Shown: positions 7,610-16,988, counted from the first letter of the stretch. The stretch: DNA of 64,000 bases from CAWHXG01 sp963833235 (GCA_963833235.1 CAWHXG010000006.1:124001-188000); one strand, 5' to 3'. Numbers and translations are program-made. The notes: generated by a model from the letters alone, not told the origin.

Positions 7610-8817
7610 TCCCCGGGTCCGTCCTTTCGTGTGCCGACCGCGCCGTCCGCCTTGGAGGGCACGCCCTGCCGCCCCATCTCGGGCGGGGTGCCGGCATCGC
7701 GCGTCTCGGGCTCGGCCCGCGTAGACACGCCGATGTCTTCGGCCTGCGAATTAATCTGTGCCGACCGGGCCTGGGATGCAAGGCGTGCGGCCAACCGTTC
7801 CGGAAAATTGGCCTGCCCGAGGGTAAAGGCCAGCTTCAGCGCTGCCGAGACCCCCGTCGCGTCGGCCGAGCCGTGGGATTTGACCACCGTGCCGTTCAGG
7901 CCCAGGAAAACGCCGCCATTCACCCGCCGCGGGTCGATCCGTTTGGACAGGCGCCGCAGCGAGGTCAGCGCCAGCACCGCGGCGATCCGCGACAGGGGCG
8001 AAAAGCGGAACGCGTCGCGCAGGAGTTCCCGGATCAGGGTCGCCGTGCCCTCGCCGGTCTTCAGCGCGATGTTGCCGGTGAAGCCGTCCGTGACGATCAC
8101 GTCGACCCGGCGCGATGGAATGTCGCCGCCCTCCACGTAGCCCACGAAATCGTAGGCGCCGTGGGGCGCGGCGTCACGGATCAGGTTGTGCGCGGTGCGC
8201 AGTTCTGGCCTGCCCTTGTTCTCTTCGGTCCCGACATTCAGCAGCCCGATCCGCGGCTGCGCCAGCTCCAGGCCGATCCGGGCATAGGACGCTCCCATCA
8301 GCGCGAACTGCAGCAGGTCCTCGGCATCGGCGCGGATGTCGGCGCCCACATCCAGCATCAGGTTGAAGCCGCCGGGATTGCGCGAGGGCCAGAGGCAGGC
8401 GATTGCCGGGCGGTTCACGCCCGCGAGCTTGCGCAGCCGCACCATGCTGAGCGCCATCAGCGCGCCGGTGTTCCCGCACGAGACGGCCACCTGCGCCTCG
8501 CCCTCCCGCACCGCTTCGATGGCGGCCCACATCGAGGTGCCCTTGCCGTGGCGCATGACCTGCCCCGGTTTGGCATCCATCGTAACGACGCCATCGGTGT
8601 GGCGCAGGGTGCAGCGACCGCGCAGGCCGCGACGCCGCTCGACCAGCCGCGCCAACTGAGCGGTATCGCCGAAAACGAGAAAGTGGATGTCGGGGTTCTT
8701 GGCGGCAGACCGGGCCATGCCATCGAGGATGACGGCGGGCCCCTTGTCGCTGCCCATCGCATCGACGGCGATGACGACGTCGGTGCGGGTTCGACTGTCT
8801 GAGGTTTCGGCGGTCAT
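7606..8817 (-). CDS. plsX: Phosphate acyltransferase PlsX
   Basis: 403 residues from the ATG at 8817, preceded by GGCGGA; an ATG two codons earlier lies too close to that site. PlsX converts acyl-ACP into acyl-phosphate, the donor for the first glycerol-3-phosphate acylation in phospholipid synthesis. Family marks are VVIAVDAMGSDKGP at the N-terminus, VSCGNTGALMALSM in the middle and IVTDGFTGNIALKTGEG towards the C-terminus. The last 45 residues form a charged tail beyond the usual domain. It sits in the conserved rpmF-plsX-fabH order and is translationally coupled to fabH. Confidence 0.96.
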   Translation of the reverse strand: MTAETSDSRTRTDVVIAVDAMGSDKGPAVILDGMARSAAKNPDIHFLVFGDTAQLARLVERRRGLRGRCTLRHTDGVVTMDAKPGQVMRHGKGTSMWAAIEAVREGEAQVAVSCGNTGALMALSMVRLRKLAGVNRPAIACLWPSRNPGGFNLMLDVGADIRADAEDLLQFALMGASYARIGLELAQPRIGLLNVGTEENKGRPELRTAHNLIRDAAPHGAYDFVGYVEGGDIPSRRVDVIVTDGFTGNIALKTGEGTATLIRELLRDAFRFSPLSRIAAVLALTSLRRLSKRIDPRRVNGGVFLGLNGTVVKSHGSADATGVSAALKLAFTLGQANFPERLAARLASQARSAQINSQAEDIGVSTRAEPETRDAGTPPEMGRQGVPSKADGAVGTRKDGPGE

Positions 8818-8860
8818 CGGCATTCCGCCGTGTGCACCCCGAACCGGGGGTCGGGCCCGT

Positions 8861-9067
8861 TCAGGCCGCGTCTTCGTCCAGGTCGACCTCGTCGGCCTGC
8901 GCGATGACCTCGCGGTCGTTGTAGGTGCCGCACGACGGGCAGACATGGTGCGGACGCTTGAGTTCGCCGCAGCTTGCACATTCGGCGGGATTGGCGGCGA
9001 CCAGCGCGTCGTGGGCGCGACGCATGTTCCGGCGGGATCGCGTGATCTTGTTCTGTGGGACAGCCAT
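8861..9067 (-). CDS. rpmF: 50S ribosomal protein L32
   Basis: 68 residues, normal size. L32 is a small zinc-ribbon protein of the large ribosomal subunit. The start MAVPQNKITRSRRNMRRAHD is the family signature, and paired CASC and CPSC motifs would bind zinc, so this is the four-cysteine form. The gene lies between yceD and plsX, an order conserved widely and thought to link ribosome synthesis with membrane lipid supply. GAGG precedes the ATG. Confidence 0.98.
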   Translation of the reverse strand: MAVPQNKITRSRRNMRRAHDALVAANPAECASCGELKRPHHVCPSCGTYNDREVIAQADEVDLDEDAA

Positions 9068-9238
9068 GTCTCGACCTCAAGGCTTGGCGCGCGTCGGGCG
9101 CCCGGGTGAAGCGGCGCAAGGCCGGATCATGCCCCGCCAGATCGTGCGCACCTGCAAATGGAGCCGGACCAATAGCGTCTTTCCCTGCGGGTGCAAGGAG
9201 TTTTTGCCCTGTCGCACGCCCACCGTGGGCGAAACCGG

Positions 9239-9820
9239 TCATGCCTCGTCGGGCGGATCCTCTGCTCTATCTTCACCGCCGAGCGACCGGCGCAGATCGG
9301 CGAGGCCGGCAAAGGGCTTCAGCGCATCGTCGGTGAGCGGGGGCTCTCCGGGCGGGGCGGCGATGGCCGCGCCTCCCTCGGCCCCCGGCGCCTGCGGATA
9401 GGCCGGCACTGCCAGGGCCAGCGCCTCTGCCAGAAGCGCAGAGAGATCGAGCGAGGCCGGCAGCTCCTCCACCGTGTCGTCCTCTGGCATCTCCATCTCC
9501 TCGGCCTCCGTCACGGGCGCGACCTCGGCGCGGTAGCGGCGCACGACCGGCTCTTCGATGCGGGTGGTCACCGGCTCCATGGTCAGCCGGCAAGGTTGCA
9601 CGACGCTGGCACCGAGGCGGGCCTCGAGATCCCAGTCGCGCGCGCCCACCGGCCGCAGGCGCCCCTCCAGCCGAACCTTGCGCAGCGCCGAAAGCTCGAG
9701 CTGGCGCGTAAGCCCCGCGATCTCGGCCGCATCGGGAACGTGGGTGAAGGCATGGGGCTGCCGGCCGGGCAGGCTCGAGAGCCGCAGGATCGCCTGGCCG
9801 GTGCGCTTGGGGTCGCTCAT
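9239..9820 (-). CDS. yceD: YceD family (DUF177) protein
   Basis: 193 residues. The family is named for E. coli YceD and in plants is needed for 23S rRNA accumulation; its bacterial role is still poorly defined. Supporting features are the central block RYRAEVAPVTEAEEMEMPEDDTVEELPASLDL and position immediately upstream of rpmF, which is the usual context. The usual pair of CxxC cysteines described in many DUF177 members is not evident here. AAAGGCGG before the ATG gives a good ribosome site. It is divergent from bamE. Confidence 0.88.
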   Translation of the reverse strand: MSDPKRTGQAILRLSSLPGRQPHAFTHVPDAAEIAGLTRQLELSALRKVRLEGRLRPVGARDWDLEARLGASVVQPCRLTMEPVTTRIEEPVVRRYRAEVAPVTEAEEMEMPEDDTVEELPASLDLSALLAEALALAVPAYPQAPGAEGGAAIAAPPGEPPLTDDALKPFAGLADLRRSLGGEDRAEDPPDEA

Positions 9821-9902
9821 GATCCGCCTTTCGATTGTTGAACCTCTGGCCCGGATTGATGTAAGCCGGTGCCAGATCGGAAAGTCACAGGCAAGGCGAC
9901 AG

Positions 9903-10388
9903 ATGCAGGGCAGGGCAGGGACCGGGGCGGGCCGGGTGGCACGACGGGTCCGGTATATGGGTCCCGCCGCACTACTGATCGCGGCGCTCGCTGCCGGTTG
10001 CTCCCCGATCCGGCAGAACCACGGCTACGTTCCCGATGCCGCGCAACTCTCGGAACTCACGATCGGGCGCGACACGCGCGACCGCGTGATAGAGGTGGTC
10101 GGCGCGCCGGCCTCCGAGGGGATGCAGCGCGGCGAGACCTGGTATTACGTGTCGTCGCGCCGCCAGACCATCGGGCTGCGGGCCCCGCGCGAGACCGAGC
10201 GTCAGATCGTGGCCATCAGCTTTGCCGAAAGCGGCACGCTTACGAATATCGAGCGCTTTGGGCTGGAGGATGGCCGCGTGGTGACCCTTTCGCGGCGGGT
10301 GACCGAGACCGCGGTGCCCGATCTGGGATTCCTGCGTCAGGTCTTCGGCAATCTCGGCTCTCCCCAGGCGGGAGACTTCCTGCAATAG
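9903..10388 (+). CDS. bamE: Outer membrane assembly lipoprotein BamE (SmpA/OmlA)
   Basis: 161 residues from the ATG at 9903; an ATG at 9957 would give a shorter, cleaner lipoprotein signal and remains possible. A hydrophobic stretch GPAALLIAALAAGC ends in a lipobox cysteine, so the mature protein should be anchored to the outer membrane facing the periplasm, where BamE supports the BamA barrel-inserting machine. The conserved IGRDTRDRVIEVVGAP and ETWYYVSS segments match the SmpA/OmlA fold. Its partner bamA lies at 29.9 kb in this window. Confidence 0.9.
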   Translation: MQGRAGTGAGRVARRVRYMGPAALLIAALAAGCSPIRQNHGYVPDAAQLSELTIGRDTRDRVIEVVGAPASEGMQRGETWYYVSSRRQTIGLRAPRETERQIVAISFAESGTLTNIERFGLEDGRVVTLSRRVTETAVPDLGFLRQVFGNLGSPQAGDFLQ

Positions 10389-10403
10389 CGCGCCGCCGGT
10401 GGG

Positions 10404-10808
10404 TCATCCCTCGGCCTCGAAGTTCAGCGCGACGCCATTGATGCAGTATCGCAGGCCGGTCGGGCGCGGCCCGTCGTTGAAAACGTGGCCGAGATGCGCT
10501 TCGCAGCGGTCGCAATGCACCTCCGTGCGACGCATCAGCCAGCTGTAGTCGGTGGTCTCGCCCACCATCGCCTCGTCGGCGGGCGCGTAGAAGCTGGGCC
10601 AGCCGGTGCCGCTGTCGAACTTCGTGCTGCTGTGGAAAAGCGCCGCGCCGCAGCAGACGCAGGTGAAAAGGCCAGTCTCCTTGGGAAAGTCGTCATGGGT
10701 GAAGGCGCGTTCGGTGCCGTGCTTGCGTGTCACGCGGTAAGCCTCGGGCGATAGTTGCGCCTGCCATTCGGCTTCCGACTTCTGCACCTTGTCGAGCGTC
10801 TCTTCCAT
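10404..10808 (-). CDS. msrB: Peptide-methionine (R)-S-oxide reductase
   Basis: 134 residues with no signal peptide, so cytoplasmic. MsrB reduces the R isomer of methionine sulfoxide in proteins. Two CxxC pairs (CVCC near residue 50 and CDRC near residue 98) form the structural zinc site, and FDSGTGWPSFY is the substrate-binding loop. The catalytic-region motif is normally RYCINGxAL with Cys; here it reads LRYCINGVALNF, with the nucleophilic Cys present. CAGGAG precedes the ATG. It is divergent from the olsB-like gene. Confidence 0.97.
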   Translation of the reverse strand: MEETLDKVQKSEAEWQAQLSPEAYRVTRKHGTERAFTHDDFPKETGLFTCVCCGAALFHSSTKFDSGTGWPSFYAPADEAMVGETTDYSWLMRRTEVHCDRCEAHLGHVFNDGPRPTGLRYCINGVALNFEAEG

Positions 10809-10990
10809 GGCGTGTCTCCTGCGTAGCCAGGGTCACCGACGTTTGCCGTCGGTCACCGGTTCGCAGGGATGTAGGGTCGTGTAGCCCTCTGGGCAATCAT
10901 GTTGCCTTGTCTGCTTTGCCAAGGCGACCGGCGGGGTTAGGTTGGCGCAGAACCGGTTCGTCCGGCCCGGCCCAACGCAGGAGCGATCGA

Positions 10991-11773
10991 ATGCTGCCAC
11001 CCGCTCTGCCAGGCCGGCCGCGCCGCCATACCGCGCGCTTTGCGCAGACCCCGCAGGACGTGGCCGCGGCGCAGGCCCTGCGGCACCTGGCCTTTCTAGG
11101 GAAGCCCGGGCATGACGCGGATCCCTTCGATCCGCTTTGCCGGCACGGGCTGGTCGAGGCGGCGGACGGGCGGCTGGTTTGCTGTTTCCGCCTGCTGCCG
11201 GTGGCGGGCGGCGCGGGGATCGCCGCGAGCTATTCCGCCCAGCACTACGACCTCACCCGTCTGCAGGCCTATGACCGCCCGATGGCCGAGCTGGGCCGCT
11301 TCTGCATTCATCCGCAGGCGCGCGATCCCGATATCCTCCGCCTCGCCTGGGGCCTGGTGAGCGCCCACGTGGCGGCCGAAGGGGTGGAGCTGCTCTTTGG
11401 CTGCGCCTCGTTCAACGGGGTGGAGGGCGCGCCCTACAGCGATGCCTTCGCGCTGCTGGCGGCGCGGCATCTGGCGCCCAAGCGCTGGCTTCCGAAGGTC
11501 AAGGCACCGGCGGTTCTGCGCTTCGCCCAGAAGCTGCGCGGCAAGCTGGAGCGCCCGGAGCCCGATCTGCGGCGGGGCCTCGCGGCGATGCCGCCGCTTT
11601 TGCGCAGCTACCTGGCGATGGGGGGCTGGGTTTCGGACCATGCCGTGGTCGACCGCGAGATGGATACGTTGCACGTGTTCACCGGGCTCGAGATCGGCCG
11701 CATCCCCCCGGCGCGCGCCCGTCTGCTGCGCGCCTTGGCTATGCCGGGCGCGGCCGGCGCCGCCGCCGGTTGA
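10991..11773 (+). CDS. OlsB-type ornithine N-acyltransferase (GNAT fold)
   Basis: 260 residues. The sequence matches the acyl-ACP-dependent N-acyltransferases that make lyso-ornithine lipid, the first step of phosphorus-free ornithine lipids common in Alphaproteobacteria: AQALRHLAFLG near the start, the central ELGRFCIHPQARDPDILRLAW and LFGCASFNGVEG. An OlsA partner that adds the second acyl chain is not adjacent, so substrate is inferred from family resemblance; hemolysin-like GNAT annotation is the main alternative. The Ala-rich end AGAAAG is unremarkable. Confidence 0.75.
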   Translation: MLPPALPGRPRRHTARFAQTPQDVAAAQALRHLAFLGKPGHDADPFDPLCRHGLVEAADGRLVCCFRLLPVAGGAGIAASYSAQHYDLTRLQAYDRPMAELGRFCIHPQARDPDILRLAWGLVSAHVAAEGVELLFGCASFNGVEGAPYSDAFALLAARHLAPKRWLPKVKAPAVLRFAQKLRGKLERPEPDLRRGLAAMPPLLRSYLAMGGWVSDHAVVDREMDTLHVFTGLEIGRIPPARARLLRALAMPGAAGAAAG

Positions 11774-11804
11774 CCGCCCCGCACGGCTGGCATAGCTGCC
11801 CGCC

Positions 11805-13628
11805 ATGGCTCGTGCTCCCCTTCTCCAACTGACCGACATCGCGCTGACCTTCGGCGCGGCGCCGGTCTTTGCCGATCTCGCTCTCGCCGTGCAGCCGGGG
11901 GACAGGGTCGCCCTGGTGGGGCGCAATGGCTCCGGCAAGTCGACGCTGCTGAAGGTGATGGCAGGGCTGGTCGAGCCGGACGGCGGCACCCGCACCGTCG
12001 CGCCCGGCGTCACTGTGGGCTACCTGGAGCAGGATCCCGACCTGAGCGGCTTCGCGACGCTGGGCGACTATGCGGCCGCGGGCCTGCCGGAGGGCGAGGA
12101 ATACCGGGTCGACATGGCCGCCGAGGGGCTGGACCTCGACCCGGCCGCCGACCCGGCCCGCGCCTCTGGCGGGGAGCGGCGGCGCGCGGCCCTGGCGCGG
12201 CTTCTGGCGGCCGATGCCGAGCTTATGCTGCTCGACGAGCCGACCAACCATCTCGACATCTCCGCCATCCGATGGCTGGAGGCGCGGCTGGCGCAGACCC
12301 GCGCGGCCTATGTGCTGATCTCCCACGACCGTGCCTTCCTCAGCGCCCTGACCCGCGCCACGCTGTGGATCGATCGCGGCGCCGTGCGCCGGCAGGAGGA
12401 CGGGTTCGCCGCCTTCGAGGCGTGGCGCGACAAGACCTGGGAGGAGGAAGACGAGGCGCGCCACAAGCTGAACCGCAAGATCAAGGCGGAAGCGCGGTGG
12501 GCCGTGGAGGGCATCAGCGCCCGGCGCAAGCGCAACCAGGGCCGGGTTCGGGCGCTGGCGGAGCTGCGGGCCGAGCGTGCGGCCCAGATCCGCCGCGAGG
12601 GCCCTGCCGACCTGGCCCTTTCCTCGGGCTCGCAATCCGGGCGCCGGGTGATCGAAGCCAAAGACATCTCAAAGCGTTACGGCGACAAGCTCATCCTTCA
12701 TCCGATGTCGCTGCGGATCCTGCGGGGCGACCGGGTTGCGTTCGTGGGGCCGAACGGCGCCGGCAAGTCGACCCTCCTGAAGATGCTGATCGGCGAGACG
12801 GCCCCGGATACCGGCAGCGTCAAGCTGGGCACCGGCCTGCAGATCGCCACGTTTGACCAGAACCGCGAGGCGCTCGACCCCGATGCGACCCTGTGGGACA
12901 GTTTGACCACGGATCGCGACATGGCCGTCTCGGGCCGCTCCGATCAGGTGATGGTGCGCGGCACGCCGAAGCACGTGGTGGGGTACCTGAAGGATTTCCT
13001 CTTCGACGAGGGGCAGGCGCGGGCGCCCGTCCGCTCGCTTTCGGGTGGCGAGAAGGCGCGGCTGCTGCTGGCGCGGATCATGGCGCGGGAAAGCAACCTG
13101 CTGGTCCTCGACGAGCCGACCAACGACCTCGACATCGAGACCCTCGACCTGCTGCAGGAGGTGATCGGCGGCTATGACGGCACGGTCTTGCTGGTCAGCC
13201 ACGACCGGGATTTCCTGGATCGCGTCGCGACCACCACCGTGGCCTTCGAGGGTGGTGGCCGTACCGGCATCTATCCCGGCGGGTGGAGCGATTATCAGGC
13301 GCAGCGCCCGGCGGATCTGGGCTGGGAAGCCCCCCAGGCGGCGCAGGCCCCCGGATCGGGGCGGCCGGCGGAGGCAGCGCAGCGCCCGGATGCCGCGAAG
13401 CCCGGGCTGAACTTCACCGAGCGCCACCGCCTGGGCGCCCTGCCGGAAGAGATCTCCCGGCTGGAGGCGGAGATCACGCGGCTGGAAGGGCTTCTGGCCG
13501 ATCCGGAGCTGTATGCGCGAGAGCCGGCCAAGTTCTCTAAGGCCACCGCCGCGCTGGTCGAGCGACAGGCCCGCCTCGCTTCCGCCGAAGACGAATGGCT
13601 GACCCTGGAGAGCCGCGCCGAAGCCTGA
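11805..13628 (+). CDS. ABC-F family ATPase, Uup-like
   Basis: 607 residues with two ATP-binding cassettes and no membrane spans, as in ABC-F proteins that act on the ribosome or nucleic acids. Cassette one has GRNGSGKST, SGGERRR and LMLLDEPTNHLD; cassette two has GPNGAGKST, LSGGEKAR and LLVLDEPTNDLD. Between them is the charged linker of the family (EDEARHKLNRKIKAEARW). A C-terminal coiled-coil domain (PEEISRLEAEITRLEGLLA) points to the Uup branch, linked to transposon excision and ribosome function in E. coli. Exact subfamily cannot be fixed by reading. Confidence 0.88.
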   Translation: MARAPLLQLTDIALTFGAAPVFADLALAVQPGDRVALVGRNGSGKSTLLKVMAGLVEPDGGTRTVAPGVTVGYLEQDPDLSGFATLGDYAAAGLPEGEEYRVDMAAEGLDLDPAADPARASGGERRRAALARLLAADAELMLLDEPTNHLDISAIRWLEARLAQTRAAYVLISHDRAFLSALTRATLWIDRGAVRRQEDGFAAFEAWRDKTWEEEDEARHKLNRKIKAEARWAVEGISARRKRNQGRVRALAELRAERAAQIRREGPADLALSSGSQSGRRVIEAKDISKRYGDKLILHPMSLRILRGDRVAFVGPNGAGKSTLLKMLIGETAPDTGSVKLGTGLQIATFDQNREALDPDATLWDSLTTDRDMAVSGRSDQVMVRGTPKHVVGYLKDFLFDEGQARAPVRSLSGGEKARLLLARIMARESNLLVLDEPTNDLDIETLDLLQEVIGGYDGTVLLVSHDRDFLDRVATTTVAFEGGGRTGIYPGGWSDYQAQRPADLGWEAPQAAQAPGSGRPAEAAQRPDAAKPGLNFTERHRLGALPEEISRLEAEITRLEGLLADPELYAREPAKFSKATAALVERQARLASAEDEWLTLESRAEA

Positions 13629-13726
13629 GATTGCGATGCATTCGAAGTATTTCCGGGGCGGTCTTTTACCTGCCCCTAAGCCGATGCCACCACTGGTTCC
13701 CCTCCGACTACCGGGAGGGATCAGCG

Positions 13727-13963
13727 ATGACCGAGACGCAATTGATCGGCGCGACCATGGTCGCGCTGGAGGTGATCGGCGCCCGGGCCGGCCGTGCCCG
13801 CGCCGAAGTGCTCGTCGATGTCGCCCTGGGCCTTCGGCAGCCAGGCAGCCCGAGGATGGAAGTGAGGGCCAGCGACGGAACCCCTCTGGATCGCCCGGCG
13901 GAGTTTCTCGACGGCTCGGGTGCGCGCCCGGCGGCTTATCGCGGGATCGGGGCGGAAGGATAA
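13727..13963 (+). CDS. Small hypothetical protein
   Basis: 78 residues starting MTETQLIGATMVALEV. A strong ribosome site GGGAGGGA lies eight bases before the ATG, which is the main reason to accept it as a gene; codon use is also GC-rich in the third position like its neighbours. The protein is soluble, has no cysteines or recognised motif, and shows a PRMEVRASDGTPL stretch. It fills the gap between the ABC-F gene and the convergent short-chain dehydrogenase gene. I do not recognise a family. Confidence 0.5.
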   Translation: MTETQLIGATMVALEVIGARAGRARAEVLVDVALGLRQPGSPRMEVRASDGTPLDRPAEFLDGSGARPAAYRGIGAEG

Positions 13964-13979
13964 GGCGGCCGCGAGGCCG

Positions 13980-14733
13980 TCAGGGCATTCGCAGGGCACC
14001 GTCGAGCCGGATCGTCTCGCCGTTCAGATAAGGCGCGGTGAGGATGAAGGCCACAAGGCGCGCGAACTCCACCGGCTCCCCGAGACGGGGGAAAGGTCAC
14101 GTCGGCTGCGAGCCCGTCCATGACGTCCTGCCCGAGCCCCTCCAGCATCGGCGTGCGGAAGATGCCGGGCGCGATGGCGCAGACGCGGATGCCGTGGCTG
14201 GCTAGATCGCGCGCCAGCGGCAGGCTGAGCCCGGCGATCCCGGCCTTCGAGGCGGCATAGGCGGCCTGGCCCTTCTGCCCGTCGAAGGCGGCGATGGAGG
14301 CGGTGTTGACGATCACGCCGCGCTGGCCGCCCTCGTCTGGGGCGTTGTCGCTCATCGCGAGGGCCGCGAGGCGGGTGACGTTGAAGGTGCCGACGAGGTT
14401 GATGTCGACGGTGCGCCGGAAGCTTTCCAGCCGGTGCGCGCCCTTGCGGCCCACAACGCGTTCGGCAATGGCGATCCCGGCGCAGTTCACTGCGGCGTTG
14501 ATTCCGCCCATCGCGGCCACAGCGTGGTCGATCGCGGCCTGGACGGAGGCTTCATCGGTCACGTCCGCTTCCGCGAAGGTGGCGCCATGGGCGGCTGCGG
14601 TGGCGGCGCCCTGCGCTGCCTCGCGATCCAGGACGGTCACGGAGGCCCCCTTGGCTGCCAGATGCGCCACCGTCGCCGCGCCCAGCCCGGACGCGCCACC
14701 GGTGACGATGGCCTTGACGCCCGCAAGGCTCAT
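13980..14733 (-). CDS. Short-chain dehydrogenase (3-hydroxyacyl-CoA type), C-terminus frameshifted
   Basis: An SDR resembling type II 3-hydroxyacyl-CoA dehydrogenase. The NAD-binding TGGASGLG (residues 11-18), NCAG, catalytic Ser146 and YxxxK at Tyr159-Lys163 are intact. After about residue 215 the frame shifts: a run of five C on the coding strand (14087-14091) should be four. With one base removed the protein continues PRLGEPVEFARLVAFIL and ends LDGALRMP at 13980, giving a normal 250-residue enzyme. Homopolymer context favours a sequencing error. It would act in fatty or amino acid catabolism, but the substrate is not determined. Confidence 0.87.
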
Positions 14734-14775
14734 GCCGAATGCTCCGGGCCTGAATCGGCAAGCGTCGGCAAAGCC

Positions 14776-16884
14776 TTATTCCGCCGCCACGAGGGTGATC
14801 ACCGGCTCCATCTCCGCGAACTGGTCGGGGCTCAGATGGCATTTGATCTGGTGGCCGGTATCAGAGGTCACCATCGGCGGCACCTCCGTCTCGCACAGGT
14901 TCCCCGGCACCCGGCTTTTCCACCGGCAGCGGGTCTGGAAGGGGCAGCCCGGCGGCGGGTTCATTGCCGAAGGGATATCGCCGTCGAGCACGATGTGCTT
15001 CTTCTTCACGCGGGTATCGGCGATGGGCACGGCGCTCAGCAGCGCCTCGGTGTAGGGGTGATAGGGGGGCGCGAAAACCTGGTCGGTCGTGCCCAGTTCC
15101 ACCACGTGCCCCAGATACATGACCATAACGCGATCAGACAGATAGCGCACGATGCTCAGGTCGTGGGAGATGAAGAGCAGCGTCGTCTTGTTCTCGCGCT
15201 GGATCTCCATCAGCAGGTCCGTCACCGCCGCCTGGACGGAGACGTCGAGCGCCGAGACGGGCTCGTCGGCGACCACGATCTGCGCGTCTCCGGCGAAGGC
15301 GCGCGCGATGCCGACGCGCTGCTTCTGGCCGCCGGAAAGCTGGCGCGGCATGCGGCCGGCGAACTCGCGCGGCAGCTTTACGAGATCCAGCAAATTCAGC
15401 ATCCTGGCGTGGCGTTCGTCGTCGTTCTTGCCGATCTTGAAGATCTCCAGCGCGCGGATGATCTGGCGGCCGACGGTCATCGACGGGTTGAGCGTGTCGA
15501 AAGGGTTCTGGAACACCATCTGCACGGAACTGACCGTATCGGTGTTGCGCTGCTCGATGGGGGTGTTCTCGATCGACTGGTTGTAGAGCATGATCTTGCC
15601 CTCGGTCGCCGTTTCCAACCCCATGAGAACCTTGGCGAATGTGGACTTTCCACAGCCCGACTCCCCCACGATGGCCAGCGTCTCGCCCTCGCGCGCCTCG
15701 AAGCTGAGCGTCTCGTTGGCCTTCACGACCTTGGCGGGGCCGCTCGAGAAGAGCGCGTTGGAGGACACCTCGTAGTATTTGCGCAGGTTCTCCATGCGCA
15801 GCACGACGTCGCCCTGGACGGTCTTCTCGCGCACGATGGCGTCGGCCAGCTTGGCGTTCCAGTCGATCTCCTTGAAGCGTAGGCAACGGCTTGCGTGGCG
15901 ATCCTCATCCGGCACGGGGAACATCGGGATGTCCTGCGCGTCGCAGCGGCCGGCCTCGAAATAGTCGCAGCGGGGGCCGAAGTTGCAGCCCGGGGGGCGC
16001 TCGTGCGGCAGGGGGAAATTGCCGGGGATGGCGACCAGCGGGCGCGAGGTTTTATTGGCCGTGGGCAAGGGGATGGAGCGGAACAGCGCCTGCGTGTAGG
16101 GGTGGCGCATCTTGTCGAACACGTCCTTGATCGAGCCCGTCTCGACCGCCTCGCCGGAATACATCACGCAGATGCGGTCGCAGGTCTCCAGCACAAGGCC
16201 GAGGTTGTGGCTGATGAACAGCATCGAGGTGCCGTACTTCTTGCCCAAGTCCTTGACGAGGGCCACGATTCCGGCCTCCACCGTCACGTCGAGCGCGGTG
16301 GTCGGCTCGTCGAGGATGAGAAGCGCCGGCTCGGACATCAGCGCCATGGCGATGACGATGCGCTGCTGCTGGCCGCCGGAAAGCTGGTGCGGATAGGCGT
16401 CGAGGATGCGCGCCGGATCGGGCAGGCGCACGTCGGTAACCACTTGCAACGCCAGCCTTTTCGCATCCTCTGCAGAGGCGCCGCGATGGATCATCGGCAC
16501 CTCCATCAGCTGCTGGCCCACCTTCATGGCGGGGTTCAGGGAGGCCATCGGCTCCTGATAGATCATCGCGATCTCGGAGCCGCGGATGCCGCGCAGCTCT
16601 TCGGCGCTCATGGCGCCCAGGTCGCGGCCCTTGAACTTGATGCTGCCGCCGACGATTTTGCCATTGACGCCAAGGTCTTGCATGACCCCAAGCGCCACGG
16701 TGGACTTGCCGCAACCGCTTTCGCCCACCAGCCCCATCGCCTCGCCGGGGCGGACGTTGCAGGAGAAATCCATCACCGCCGGAATCTCCCGCGTGCGGGT
16801 GAAGAACGAGATGCTGAGGTTGTCGATCTCGAGGATCGGGCCGTCGTATTTCGCGTCGGACAGGGTTTCTGGAGCGGTCTTCAT
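14776..16884 (-). CDS. Peptide-type ABC transporter, fused double ATPase
   Basis: 702 residues from the ATG at 16884, preceded by CAGGAG. Two complete OppD/OppF-like nucleotide-binding halves are fused: half one has GESGCGKST, LSGGQQQR and LLILDEPTTALD; half two has GESGCGKST, LSGGQKQR and a Walker B ending VADEPVSALD. Each half ends with the oligopeptide transporter C-terminal domain, including the cysteine cluster PPGCNFGPRCDYFEAGRC and PPGCPFQTRCRWK that can hold an Fe-S cluster in relatives. It powers the permeases upstream in the same operon. A 148-base gap with a dispersed repeat separates it from the preceding gene. Confidence 0.93.
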   Translation of the reverse strand: MKTAPETLSDAKYDGPILEIDNLSISFFTRTREIPAVMDFSCNVRPGEAMGLVGESGCGKSTVALGVMQDLGVNGKIVGGSIKFKGRDLGAMSAEELRGIRGSEIAMIYQEPMASLNPAMKVGQQLMEVPMIHRGASAEDAKRLALQVVTDVRLPDPARILDAYPHQLSGGQQQRIVIAMALMSEPALLILDEPTTALDVTVEAGIVALVKDLGKKYGTSMLFISHNLGLVLETCDRICVMYSGEAVETGSIKDVFDKMRHPYTQALFRSIPLPTANKTSRPLVAIPGNFPLPHERPPGCNFGPRCDYFEAGRCDAQDIPMFPVPDEDRHASRCLRFKEIDWNAKLADAIVREKTVQGDVVLRMENLRKYYEVSSNALFSSGPAKVVKANETLSFEAREGETLAIVGESGCGKSTFAKVLMGLETATEGKIMLYNQSIENTPIEQRNTDTVSSVQMVFQNPFDTLNPSMTVGRQIIRALEIFKIGKNDDERHARMLNLLDLVKLPREFAGRMPRQLSGGQKQRVGIARAFAGDAQIVVADEPVSALDVSVQAAVTDLLMEIQRENKTTLLFISHDLSIVRYLSDRVMVMYLGHVVELGTTDQVFAPPYHPYTEALLSAVPIADTRVKKKHIVLDGDIPSAMNPPPGCPFQTRCRWKSRVPGNLCETEVPPMVTSDTGHQIKCHLSPDQFAEMEPVITLVAAE

Positions 16885-16924
16885 GGGGCGGTCTCCTGCG
16901 GGGTCGAGGGGGCCGGAATGGCGG

Positions 16925-16988
16925 GAAAACAAGTGTCGGCAAACTGTCGGCTTTGTGTCGGCTTTGTGTCGGACCCCTGCGCGCGGTG
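16925..16988. repeat. Dispersed intergenic repeat, copy A, with 11-bp-spaced TGTCGG
   Basis: About 59 of 64 bases match 54427-54490, in the same orientation. TGTCGG occurs at 16934, 16945, 16956 and 16967, exactly 11 bases apart, after GAAAACAAG and before ACCCCTGCG. No gene is credible across it; it lies between the small secreted protein gene and the ATPase gene. Confidence 0.9.
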
